A stretch of 13,746 nucleotides of DNA from RGIG426 sp045640165. GTDB lineage: Bacteria > Bacillota > Clostridia > Oscillospirales > Acutalibacteraceae. This document shows, one piece after another, positions 1 to 6,848 of the stretch (the first letter of the stretch is position 1; each line of letters begins with the position of its first letter). The position numbers and the translations under genes were made by a program. The notes beneath the pieces are model-generated. The model saw only the letters and a list, made by a program, of their open reading frames with translations, was not told the DNA's origin and searched no databases. The DNA lies in the NCBI GenBank assembly GCA_045640165.1, contig JAZUEK010000015.1:1-13746 (forward strand), in the 5' to 3' direction.

Positions 1-199
1 GTTCAACAACCTTGATGAGGTGACCATCCCCACCGGCATTTTGCACCAGTATATGCCGATGCAGTATCAAAAAGTGCGGGACGGCTCGCTTGCCTTAAAA
101 GCCCGTGACCTCGCAAAATACAGCATCGTCGCCATGGTAGAGGATTACAACTACGCCGCCAAAGTCAACTATATGTTCGGCGGATTTTCGATTGGATAA
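1..199 (+). CDS. gatZ: C-terminal end of a GatZ/KbaZ-type D-tagatose-1,6-bisphosphate aldolase subunit (5' truncated)
   Basis: An open frame enters from the left edge (codons start at base 2) and stops with TAA at 197-199, giving about 65 residues. It contains the stretch GILHQYMPMQYQKVRDGSLA followed by an acidic-aromatic tail with EDYNYA. This resembles the C-terminus of the GatZ/KbaZ family, where a (L/I)xQY(L/M)PxQYxKVRxG motif is typical. In the known systems this subunit stabilises the catalytic class II aldolase GatY/KbaY, which splits tagatose-1,6-bisphosphate in galactitol or N-acetylgalactosamine catabolism. The next gene starts 11 bases later and is GatD-like, which favours a galactitol role. 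The TAA overlaps the ribosome binding site of gatD, so the two are probably co-translated. Only the tail is visible, so family membership is probable and GatZ versus KbaZ is not decided by the sequence. Confidence 0.65.
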   Translation, partial: FNNLDEVTIPTGILHQYMPMQYQKVRDGSLALKARDLAKYSIVAMVEDYNYAAKVNYMFGGFSIG

Positions 200-210
200 G
201 GAGAAGAAAG

Positions 211-1260
211 ATGAAAGCTGCGGTTTTACACGGCGTTAACGACGTTCGTTACGAGGAATACGAAACTCCGGCAACCCTCCCCGGCACGATTAAAGTGCGC
301 GTGATGGCGGCCGGTATCTGCGGTTCGGATATTCCCCGTGTGTTGCAGGGTAAAGTGAAAAAATTTCCGCTCGTGCTCGGTCATGAGTTTTCCGGTTACG
401 TTGTGGAAGTCGGCGAAGGCGTGAAAAACTTTGTCGTCGGCGACCACGTTGCCGGCGCTCCCCTGCTCCCCTGTATGAACTGCCCCGACTGCGCTCACGG
501 CAACTATTCCCAGTGCAAACAGTACAGTTTCGTTGGTTCGCGCGTGCAAGGCGCGTTCGCGGATTACGTGGTGTTGCCGGAGAAAAACGCGGTAAAAATC
601 GACAGCGCTCTTTCCTTTGAACAAGGCGCGCTCTTTGAGCCTTGCACTGTGGGACTTCACGGTGTCCGCCTCGCGGACTACACCGGCGGCAAACGCGTAG
701 CGGTGCTCGGCGGCGGTACGATTGGTTTCTTTACGATGCAATGGGCGAAGATTTTCGGCGCACGTCAGCTCGTCGTGTTCGATATCAACAAAGACCGCCT
801 CGATTTCTGCAAACGCTGTGGTGCGACCGACGGTATCTGCACGCTCGACGAAGACTATCGCGAGCAGGCGATGGCGTTGACCGAGGGCGAGGGTTTTGAC
901 TACGTGTTCGAGACCTGCGGCGTGCCTGCTACCATCAAAATGGCGATGGATTTGGCGGCGAATAAAGCCCACGTCTGCTACATCGGCACCCCGTCTAAAC
1001 CCGTCACGTTCGAGCCACTGGAATGGGAAAATCTCAACCGCAAAGAACTGTCCGTGACCGGCTCGTGGATGTCCTATTCCGCGCCGTTCCCCGGCGAAGA
1101 ATGGGTGCTTACTGCCCACTATTTCGCCACCGGCGCCCTCATTTACGACCCCGATGCCGTGTATGAGAAATTCCCGATGAGCGACGCCGCCAAAGCGTTT
1201 GAACTCTACAAAACGCCCGGTCTCGTCAAAGGCCGCGTGCTGCTGTATAACGAGGATTAA
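211..1260 (+). CDS. gatD: Zinc-dependent alcohol dehydrogenase, galactitol-1-phosphate 5-dehydrogenase-like (GatD)
   Basis: This is a 349-residue medium-chain dehydrogenase of the usual length. Visible features are GICGSD with catalytic-zinc ligand Cys37, GHEF with His58-Glu59, and a structural-zinc set Cys88, Cys91, Cys94 and Cys102. The Rossmann turn GGGTIG lies at 167-172, with an acidic residue (Asp191) after beta-2, which fits NAD(H). The motif GSWMSYSAPFPGEEW near residue 284 resembles the GSWMNYSSPWPGQEW block of E. coli GatD. In the family the enzyme oxidises galactitol-1-phosphate to tagatose-6-phosphate in the cytoplasm. The upstream GatZ/KbaZ-like tail supports hexitol use. The start ATG has AAGGAG (198-203) seven bases upstream, overlapping the previous stop codon. 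L-threonine or sorbitol dehydrogenase relatives share the fold, so the exact polyol is inferred from sequence blocks and context. Confidence 0.82.
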   Translation: MKAAVLHGVNDVRYEEYETPATLPGTIKVRVMAAGICGSDIPRVLQGKVKKFPLVLGHEFSGYVVEVGEGVKNFVVGDHVAGAPLLPCMNCPDCAHGNYSQCKQYSFVGSRVQGAFADYVVLPEKNAVKIDSALSFEQGALFEPCTVGLHGVRLADYTGGKRVAVLGGGTIGFFTMQWAKIFGARQLVVFDINKDRLDFCKRCGATDGICTLDEDYREQAMALTEGEGFDYVFETCGVPATIKMAMDLAANKAHVCYIGTPSKPVTFEPLEWENLNRKELSVTGSWMSYSAPFPGEEWVLTAHYFATGALIYDPDAVYEKFPMSDAAKAFELYKTPGLVKGRVLLYNED

Positions 1261-1272
1261 GAGAGGATTAAG
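1252..1272 (+). repeat. Tandem 10-bp direct repeat spanning the gatD stop and the next gene's ribosome binding site
   Basis: GAGGATTAAG occurs at 1252-1261 and again at 1263-1272, an 11-base period. The first copy contains the gatD TAA stop. The second supplies the GAGG that lies eight bases before the ATG at 1275. It looks like a small local duplication that produced, or doubled, the ribosome binding site of the small downstream gene. Confidence 0.6.
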
Positions 1273-1274
1273 GT

Positions 1275-1466
1275 ATGAATAAAGATGGTTTTATCATCGT
1301 CGGTATGCTGATTTACCTCGTTACGTCGATTGTCAACCGCTTTTTTGTGGCAATTCCCGACGCGGTGTACATTCCCCTTGCTGTTGTCGGCATCGTGCTG
1401 ATGATTACCGGCATCCGCCTCGGCAACAAACAAGCGAAAGCAGACAAAGAAAACAAAGAAGAATAA
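1275..1466 (+). CDS. Small two-helix membrane protein of unknown function
   Basis: This is a 63-residue hydrophobic protein that I do not recognise. Two probable transmembrane segments run roughly from residues 5 to 22 and 29 to 48, separated by a short loop with Asn-Arg and Pro-Asp. The C-terminal tail (from about residue 51) is strongly charged, rich in Lys and Glu, and likely cytoplasmic. It begins 14 bases after gatD, has a GAGG at 1263-1266 eight bases before the ATG, and is followed directly by a terminator. It is therefore the last gene of the hexitol operon by position. The antisense frame over the same bases has no ribosome binding site and an unlikely composition. No enzymatic motif is visible, and a link to hexitol metabolism would be guilt by association only. 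Confidence 0.7.
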   Translation: MNKDGFIIVGMLIYLVTSIVNRFFVAIPDAVYIPLAVVGIVLMITGIRLGNKQAKADKENKEE

Positions 1467-1470
1467 CATA

Positions 1471-1504
1471 AAAAAGACCGTCTCGATGGAGACGGTCTTT
1501 TTTT
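1471..1504. terminator. Bidirectional rho-independent terminator between convergent operons
   Basis: A perfect 9-bp GC-containing stem GACCGTCTC / GAGACGGTC (1476-1484 and 1489-1497) closes a GATG loop. It is flanked by five A before and seven T after. The A/T flanks make it work from either side, ending the plus-strand hexitol operon and the minus-strand rfb operon, whose last stop codon is at 1513. Confidence 0.93.
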
Positions 1505-1512
1505 ATACCATT

Positions 1513-2532
1513 TTAACGATTGGCGTACATCTGCTCATAGTAGTTTTGGTAGTCGCCGCGGAGAATTTCTTCCCACCATTCGCGGTTTTCGCAATACCAC
1601 GCGACGGTCTGTTTTAAGCCGTCGTCAATGCGTGTTTCGGGCAGCCAGCCGAGTTCCGCGTGGATTTTCGTCGGGTCAATCGCGTAGCGACGGTCGTGAC
1701 CCGGACGGTCGGTGACGTACGTGATGAGGCTTTCGGGCTTTCCGAGAAGTCCCAAAACCGTTTTTACCACGTCGATGTTGCGGCGCTCGTTGTGGCCGCC
1801 GATATTGTACACCTCGCCGATTTTACCGTTACGCAAAATGAGGTCAATGGCGATACAGTGGTCTTTAACGTACAGCCAGTCGCGCACGTTCTCCCCTTTG
1901 CCGTACACCGGTACCGACTGGTCGGAAAGCGCACGAGAAATCATCAGCGGAATGAGTTTTTCGGGGAACTGGAACGGACCGTAGTTGTTGGAACAACGGG
2001 AAATGGTCGCCGCGAGCCCAAACGTGCGGTGATACGCCTGCACCAGCAGATCCGCGGATGCTTTGGACGCCGAATACGGCGACGACGTGTGAAGCGGTGT
2101 CGTTTCGGTGAAGAACAAGTCCGGGCGGTCGAGCGGCAGGTCGCCGTATACCTCGTCGGTAGACACTTGGTGATAGCGCGCGACGTTATACTCGCGGCAA
2201 GCATCCATCAGCACCTGCGTGCCGAGCACGTTGGTGCGGAGAAACAGGCCCGGGTCTTTGAGACTGCGGTCTACGTGGCTTTCGGCGGCAAAGTTGACCA
2301 CCGCGTCGAATTTTTCCTCCGCGAACAGCGAGAACACCGCGTCGCGGTCGGCAATATCGCCTTTTACAAAGCGAAATTGCGGATTTTTCATCGCTTTATC
2401 AAGCGTTTTAAGGTTGCCGGCGTAGGTCAGCGCATCCAGACAGACAATGCGGTCTTCGGGATGCGTTTCCAGTTCCAAATAGACGAAGTTGGCGCCGATA
2501 AAGCCGGCGCCGCCGGTCACGAGAATGTTCAC
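1513..2532 (-). CDS. rfbB: dTDP-glucose 4,6-dehydratase
   Basis: This is a 339-residue extended SDR, the normal length for RfbB/RmlB. It converts dTDP-glucose to dTDP-4-keto-6-deoxyglucose using bound NAD+. It shows the nucleotide-binding turn GGAGFIG (7-13), the AAESHVDRS block (82-90) and the catalytic STDEVYGDL with Asp126-Glu127. The YSASK signature carries Tyr153 and Lys157. The RCSNNYGPFQFPEKLIPL and GENVRDWLYV blocks and a late PGHDRRYAID motif are all hallmarks of this enzyme rather than of general epimerases. The start is GTG at 2532-2530 with a GAGGG-type site 8 bases upstream. It is the last gene of the minus-strand operon, 14 bases after rfbA. The RfbC and RfbD steps to dTDP-rhamnose are not in the window, so the fate of its product is open. 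Confidence 0.96.
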   Translation of the reverse strand: MNILVTGGAGFIGANFVYLELETHPEDRIVCLDALTYAGNLKTLDKAMKNPQFRFVKGDIADRDAVFSLFAEEKFDAVVNFAAESHVDRSLKDPGLFLRTNVLGTQVLMDACREYNVARYHQVSTDEVYGDLPLDRPDLFFTETTPLHTSSPYSASKASADLLVQAYHRTFGLAATISRCSNNYGPFQFPEKLIPLMISRALSDQSVPVYGKGENVRDWLYVKDHCIAIDLILRNGKIGEVYNIGGHNERRNIDVVKTVLGLLGKPESLITYVTDRPGHDRRYAIDPTKIHAELGWLPETRIDDGLKQTVAWYCENREWWEEILRGDYQNYYEQMYANR

Positions 2533-2546
2533 AAAACTTCCCTCTT

Positions 2547-3434
2547 TCAGCCGTAGTAGATTTTGCCTTGAGCCACCCGTTTCAGGTGCTCGCCGTAAAG
2601 CGATTTGCCATAACGTTCGGCGGATTCAAGCAGTTCGTCTGCGCCAATCCAGCCGTTGACAAACGCGACCTCTTCCGGCGCGGAAACGAGCATATCCTGT
2701 CGCGTTTGCACCATACGGATGAAGTCGCCGGCATCGGCAAGCGCGTCCATCGTACCGGTATCCATCCACGCGTAGCCGCGCCCGAGCAGTTGGACGTTGA
2801 GCGAGCCGTCCTCCAAATACATATTGTTGAGGTCGGTGATTTCCAGTTCGCCGCGCGCAGAGGGTTTCACCTTTTTGGCGTACTCTACCACGCGTTTGTC
2901 ATAGAAATAGAGGCCGGTTACACAGTAGTTGGATTTGGGCTGTTTCGGTTTTTCTTCAATGGACAGCACACGCTGGTTCTCGTCGAAGTTGACAACACCG
3001 AAGCGCTCGGGATTCTTGACGTAATAACCGAACACGGTGGCTTTGCCGTCTTTCGCATCCATCAGCGCTTGATGGAGCAGAATACGCAGACCGTTGCCGT
3101 AGAAAATATTGTCGCCGAGTACCATCGCGCACGGTTCGTCGCCGATAAACTCCTCACCGAGCAAAAACGCTTGCGCGAGGCCGTCCGGCGAGGGTTGCAC
3201 TTTGTAAGAAAGCGAGATACCGAACGCCGAGCCGTCGCCCAAAAGACGCTCGAAATTGGGCAAATCCTGCGGCGTGGAGATGATGAGAATGTCGCGGATT
3301 CCGGCGAGCATCAGCGTAGACAGCGGATAGTAAATCATCGGCTTGTCGTAAACGGGAAGCAGTTGCTTCGACGTCACCATGGTCAGCGGATACAGGCGCG
3401 TGCCCGAGCCGCCGGCTAAAATAATGCCTTTCAT
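2547..3434 (-). CDS. rfbA: Glucose-1-phosphate thymidylyltransferase
   Basis: This 295-residue nucleotidyltransferase makes dTDP-glucose from dTTP and glucose-1-phosphate. The N-terminal LAGGSGTRLYPLT (6-18) is the nucleotide-binding loop, and TSKQLLPVYDKPMIYYPL follows, as in RmlA. VLGDNIFYG (105-113) holds the metal-binding Asp108. EKP (161-163), VTGLYFYD and WMDTGT (223-228, with the second metal Asp225) are also present. The residue after WMDTGT is Met, where many RmlA proteins have His, which is a small deviation. The ATG overlaps the TGA of the upstream glycosyltransferase (ATGA), with a purine-rich GAGGGAGAG site inside that gene, so translation is probably coupled. It works directly upstream of RfbB in the same pathway. 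Confidence 0.96.
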   Translation of the reverse strand: MKGIILAGGSGTRLYPLTMVTSKQLLPVYDKPMIYYPLSTLMLAGIRDILIISTPQDLPNFERLLGDGSAFGISLSYKVQPSPDGLAQAFLLGEEFIGDEPCAMVLGDNIFYGNGLRILLHQALMDAKDGKATVFGYYVKNPERFGVVNFDENQRVLSIEEKPKQPKSNYCVTGLYFYDKRVVEYAKKVKPSARGELEITDLNNMYLEDGSLNVQLLGRGYAWMDTGTMDALADAGDFIRMVQTRQDMLVSAPEEVAFVNGWIGADELLESAERYGKSLYGEHLKRVAQGKIYYG

Positions 3435-4405
3435 TCCGTCTCTCCCTCGTCTTTCGTGTCAAAGTTAATTCGCTCTTCTTCCACCACAAGTGGACGGTTC
3501 ATCGAGCGTTGGTTGATAGACAGTATGTATTCGCCGAGCAGACCGATAAAGAACAGCTGAATCGAGCCAAGAAGAAGCACGGCAAGCAAAATCGGCGCCG
3601 TTCCGGCAGGGAAACGATTCCAATACAGAAGTTTCAAAATGAGGTAGATGATGGCGGCAATCAGGCTCAACGCCGACAGACCGAAACCGAAGAACGTCGC
3701 AAGGCGCAAGCCGATTTTCGTATACGACGTAAACGACAGCATCGCCGCGTCATAGAGGCTGTACCAGTTGTTTTTGGATTTGCCGCCACGGCGTTTCGGC
3801 TGGGTATATTCGATATCACAGCGTTTGAATCCCAGTTCCGCCACAATGCCGCGAATAAACGGTGTCGGGTCGTTCAGGTCGCGCAGCACCTCAATAAACC
3901 GTTTGTCGTAAAGACCGAAGCCGGTAAAGTGTTCGATTTGCTCCACCGAGGACATCTTTTTGATGGCGCGGTAGTAGCAGGAACGCAGGAAATACATAAT
4001 CGGGTTTTCGCGACTGGCGGTTTTGATGCCGCAGACGATTTTATAGCCCTCTTCCCACTTCGCGATGAATTTCGGAATCATCTCCACCGGATCTTGGAAG
4101 TCGGCGCACATCGTGATGGTGCAATCGCCGGTCGTCTGGCACATACCGTGATACGGCGAGTTGAACTGACCGAAGTTTTTGGCGTTGAAAATCGCTTTAA
4201 TCTTCGGATTTTGACGGCACAACTCGCGAATGAGCGCCTGCGTGTTGTCTTTCGAACAGTTGTCGATAAACAAAAGCTCGTAATCGTAGGCAGGCAACTG
4301 GGTCTCAATCGTTTCGATAATCGCCTTGGACAACGGGACAACGTTTTCCTCCTCGTTGTAGCAGGGCACCATAATGGAAATCGTTTTACGCGCTTGTTCG
4401 CTCAT
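3431..4405 (-). CDS. Family 2 glycosyltransferase with two C-terminal membrane helices (polyprenyl-phosphate type, GtrB/DPM1-like)
   Basis: This 324-residue protein has a GT-A domain followed by a membrane anchor. It starts with VPCYNEEENV (13-22) and continues with IDNCSKDNT (47-55). ADFQDP (101-106) takes the place of the metal-binding DxD-type motif, and QPKRRGGKSKNNWYSLYDAA lies near residue 202. Two hydrophobic segments follow at about 233-259 and 271-296, then a short charged tail. This architecture matches GtrB, ArnC and dolichol-phosphate mannosyltransferase relatives, which load a sugar onto undecaprenyl phosphate at the cytoplasmic face. The sugar cannot be told from sequence. It begins 14 bases after rfbH with a GGAAG site and overlaps rfbA by 4 bases. 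Its position between the CDP-sugar and dTDP-sugar genes suggests it uses, or acts beside, one of those products. Confidence 0.88.
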   Translation of the reverse strand: MSEQARKTISIMVPCYNEEENVVPLSKAIIETIETQLPAYDYELLFIDNCSKDNTQALIRELCRQNPKIKAIFNAKNFGQFNSPYHGMCQTTGDCTITMCADFQDPVEMIPKFIAKWEEGYKIVCGIKTASRENPIMYFLRSCYYRAIKKMSSVEQIEHFTGFGLYDKRFIEVLRDLNDPTPFIRGIVAELGFKRCDIEYTQPKRRGGKSKNNWYSLYDAAMLSFTSYTKIGLRLATFFGFGLSALSLIAAIIYLILKLLYWNRFPAGTAPILLAVLLLGSIQLFFIGLLGEYILSINQRSMNRPLVVEEERINFDTKDEGETE

Positions 4406-4419
4406 AATTGCGCTTCCTT

Positions 4420-5757
4420 TCAGGCGTTAAGAGCCTCCAAAATCACTTCGGCCATGGTATCCAGCATCGCATCGGTCATTCCGGGATAGACACCCACCCA
4501 GAACGTGCGGCGCATAATCTCGTCGGTGTTCGTAAGGTCGCCCACCACGCGATAGCCTTTGCCGGATGCGCGCATTTCGTCAAAGCAGGGATGGCGAATG
4601 AGGTTGCCGGCGAACAGCATACGGGTTTGAATGCCTTTGCTTTCAATATACGGCACGACCTTTTCGCGGTCAACCCCCTCTTTGCAGGTCAGCATAAAGC
4701 CGAACCAAGACGGGTTACTGCCGTCGAGCGCTTTCGGGAGAATGAGTTTATCCTCGGCGCCTTTGAGTTTTTCATAGAGATACGCGAAGTTGTGACGGCG
4801 GCGCTCCACAAACGACGGGAATTTCTCAATTTGGGCGCAACCGACCGCCGCCTGCATATCGGTGGCTTTGAGGTTATAGCCGAAATGAGAATACACGTAT
4901 TTGTGGTCGTAGCCGCGCGGCAGTTCGCCGTATTGACCGTCGAAACGGTGGTTGCAACGGTTATCTTGACCGGAGCGGCAGACGCAGTCGCGGCCCCAGT
5001 CGCGCATCGAACGCATAATTTTGGAGAGAAGCGGATTTTTGGTATAGACCGCGCCGCCCTCGCCCATCGTCATATGGTGCGGCGGATAGAAACTGCTCGT
5101 GCCGAGGTCGCCGACCGTGCCGGTTTTTTGCAGTTTGCCGTCCACAAGCACTTCCGAGCCGAGCGCGTCGCAGTTGTCCTCGACAAGCCACAGATTGTGT
5201 TTGTCGCAGAACGCTTTGACCGCCGCCACGTCGAACGGCATACCGAGCGTATGCGCAATCATCACGGCTTTGGTTTTATCCGACACCGCCGCTTCCAGCT
5301 TGGTCACGTCGATGTTGTATTCCGGAATGGTCACGTCCACAAACACCGGCACCGCGCCGTATTGAATCATCGGGGTGACGGTCGTCGGGAAGCCGGCGGC
5401 AACGGTAATCACCTCGTCACCGGGGAACACGCGGCGGTCACCGAGCAGCGGCGAGGTCAGCGTCATAAACGCGAGCAGGTTGGCGCTTGAACCGGAGTTG
5501 ACAAGGCACGCATACGGCACACCGAGATACGCCGCCAGTTTCGCCTCAAACTCGTCGGTATAGCGACCGGCGGTCAGCCAAAACTCGAGCGAGCTGTCCA
5601 CGAGGTTGACCATTTCCGCCTCGTCGTACACGCGCGAAGCATACGGAATACGGTCACCCTTTTCGTACTCTTTTTTCTTATGATAGGTGCGGCAATAGTC
5701 CGCGACCATGTCCAAAATTTCTTGGCGCGCCTGCGCCTCGGTTTTCATCTCGCTCAT
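4420..5757 (-). CDS. rfbH: CDP-4-keto-6-deoxy-D-glucose 3-dehydrase (E1; PMP and [2Fe-2S] enzyme)
   Basis: This 445-residue member of the DegT/DnrJ/EryC1 fold removes the C3 hydroxyl of CDP-4-keto-6-deoxyglucose, the committed step to 3,6-dideoxyhexoses. Diagnostic is SFYPPHHMTMGEGG: His227 stands where aminotransferases have the PLP-binding lysine, as in characterised E1. Asp194 in EDNCDALGS binds the cofactor ring. Cys196, Cys258, Cys260 and Cys268 match the E1 iron-sulfur ligand pattern (C-X1-C-X7-C plus one upstream Cys). A further Cys usual between the last two is Gln264 here. The start is the ATG at 5757-5755, which overlaps the rfbG TGA (ATGA) and has GGAGG 9 bases upstream. An in-frame ATG at 5802 would add 15 residues inside rfbG and is less likely. 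The partner reductase (RfbI/AscD) is not in the window. Confidence 0.95.
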   Translation of the reverse strand: MSEMKTEAQARQEILDMVADYCRTYHKKKEYEKGDRIPYASRVYDEAEMVNLVDSSLEFWLTAGRYTDEFEAKLAAYLGVPYACLVNSGSSANLLAFMTLTSPLLGDRRVFPGDEVITVAAGFPTTVTPMIQYGAVPVFVDVTIPEYNIDVTKLEAAVSDKTKAVMIAHTLGMPFDVAAVKAFCDKHNLWLVEDNCDALGSEVLVDGKLQKTGTVGDLGTSSFYPPHHMTMGEGGAVYTKNPLLSKIMRSMRDWGRDCVCRSGQDNRCNHRFDGQYGELPRGYDHKYVYSHFGYNLKATDMQAAVGCAQIEKFPSFVERRRHNFAYLYEKLKGAEDKLILPKALDGSNPSWFGFMLTCKEGVDREKVVPYIESKGIQTRMLFAGNLIRHPCFDEMRASGKGYRVVGDLTNTDEIMRRTFWVGVYPGMTDAMLDTMAEVILEALNA

Positions 5758-6818
5758 TGGTTGTATCCTCCCAAAAATTCTGCCGCCTGCTTGTCCATAC
5801 AAGCGCGGACGTCACCGCCGTTTAAGCGGCACTGTTCCCATTCGGCGATTTTTTCTACCGCCGTATCAATGTGCCAGGTGGGTTTCCACCCAAACACCTC
5901 TTTCACTTTGTCACAGCAAAGGCGCAGATAGGTCGCTTCGTGCGGACCGCCGTCGTCGCGGTTTTCCCACGTCATACCGCCGCCCCATGCCTTCACAAAC
6001 AAATCGACCAGTTTGCCGGTTTCCACGCAGTCGCAACTGTCCGGACCGACGTTATAGCAACCGGCAAAGGATTTGTCCTTCGCCTGCGCTTCCACAATCA
6101 TCAGATAGGTGAACAGCGGCTCGAGCACGTGCTGATACGGGCGCACCGAGCGCGGATGGCGCACGATAATCGGCGTGTTCGCTTCTGCCGCGCGCACGCA
6201 GTCGGGGATGATGCGGTCTACCGCAAAGTCGCCGCCGCCGATGACGTTACCGGCGCGCGCGGTCGAAACCGCCGGCGCATCGGCGCTGTCAAAGAACGAG
6301 CGGATGTAACTGTGTGTCACCAGTTCCGAGCAGGATTTGGAGTTGGCGTACGGGTCAAAGCCGTCGAGCGGCTCGTTTTCGCGGTAGCCGTCCCCCGTCT
6401 CCTCCTCGCGGTTAAGATACACCTTGTCGGTGGTGACGTTTAAGACGGAGACAACGTGTTTTGCCTGTCGCACACATTCGAGCAGGTTGACCGTGCCCAT
6501 CACGTTGGTTTCGTAAGTATACACCGGGCGTTTGTAACTCTCGCGCACGATGGGTTGCGCCGCCAAATGCAGCACGATTTCCGGGTCGCACTTGTCAAAC
6601 GCGGCTTTCATTGCGTCGAAATCCCTCACGTCGCCGTAGACCGAGGTCATCCCCTCGGCGATATGGGCAATCTTAAAAAGAGATTTCTCTTCCGGTTCCA
6701 AAGCGTAACCGGTGACGATAGCGCCGGCGTTTTGCAAGATACGGGACAGCCACGCGCCTTTGAAGCCGGTGTGACCGGTCAGGAAGACGCGTTTGCCGTT
6801 AAAATAACTCAAATCCAT
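5754..6818 (-). CDS. rfbG: CDP-glucose 4,6-dehydratase
   Basis: This 354-residue extended SDR converts CDP-glucose to CDP-4-keto-6-deoxyglucose. The nucleotide loop TGHTGFKG (14-21) is the RfbG version of GxxGxxG. LHLAAQPIVRESY (83-95), the catalytic NVTTDKVY (127-134), and Tyr157 and Lys161 in DPYANSKSCSE follow. ARAGNVIGGGDFAVDRIIPD near residue 188 and HPRSVRPYQHVLEPL near 226 are strongly typical of CDP-glucose dehydratases. The gene lies 30 bases after rfbF and overlaps rfbH by 4 bases. The ribosome binding site is weak (only a GAG about 9 bases before the ATG), so it may depend on translation of rfbF. The product feeds RfbH directly. Confidence 0.96.
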   Translation of the reverse strand: MDLSYFNGKRVFLTGHTGFKGAWLSRILQNAGAIVTGYALEPEEKSLFKIAHIAEGMTSVYGDVRDFDAMKAAFDKCDPEIVLHLAAQPIVRESYKRPVYTYETNVMGTVNLLECVRQAKHVVSVLNVTTDKVYLNREEETGDGYRENEPLDGFDPYANSKSCSELVTHSYIRSFFDSADAPAVSTARAGNVIGGGDFAVDRIIPDCVRAAEANTPIIVRHPRSVRPYQHVLEPLFTYLMIVEAQAKDKSFAGCYNVGPDSCDCVETGKLVDLFVKAWGGGMTWENRDDGGPHEATYLRLCCDKVKEVFGWKPTWHIDTAVEKIAEWEQCRLNGGDVRACMDKQAAEFLGGYNQ

Positions 6819-6848
6819 TTCGAAAAACTCGCTTTCGTGAAGTTGTGA

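Noticed and set aside
226..1119. 297-codon minus-strand frame opposite gatD
   Set aside because: Antisense shadow: no recognisable domain, skewed composition, no promoter or binding site, and gatD is clearly real.
4408..5490. Long plus-strand open frame of 360 codons opposite rfbH
   Set aside because: It lies wholly antisense to the very well conserved rfbH, has a His/Arg/Val-rich composition typical of shadow frames, and has no ribosome binding site.
5755..5802. Upstream ATG extension of rfbH starting at 5802
   Set aside because: It would add 15 residues not seen in the family, while the ATG at 5757 has a good GGAGG and the usual 4-base overlap with rfbG.
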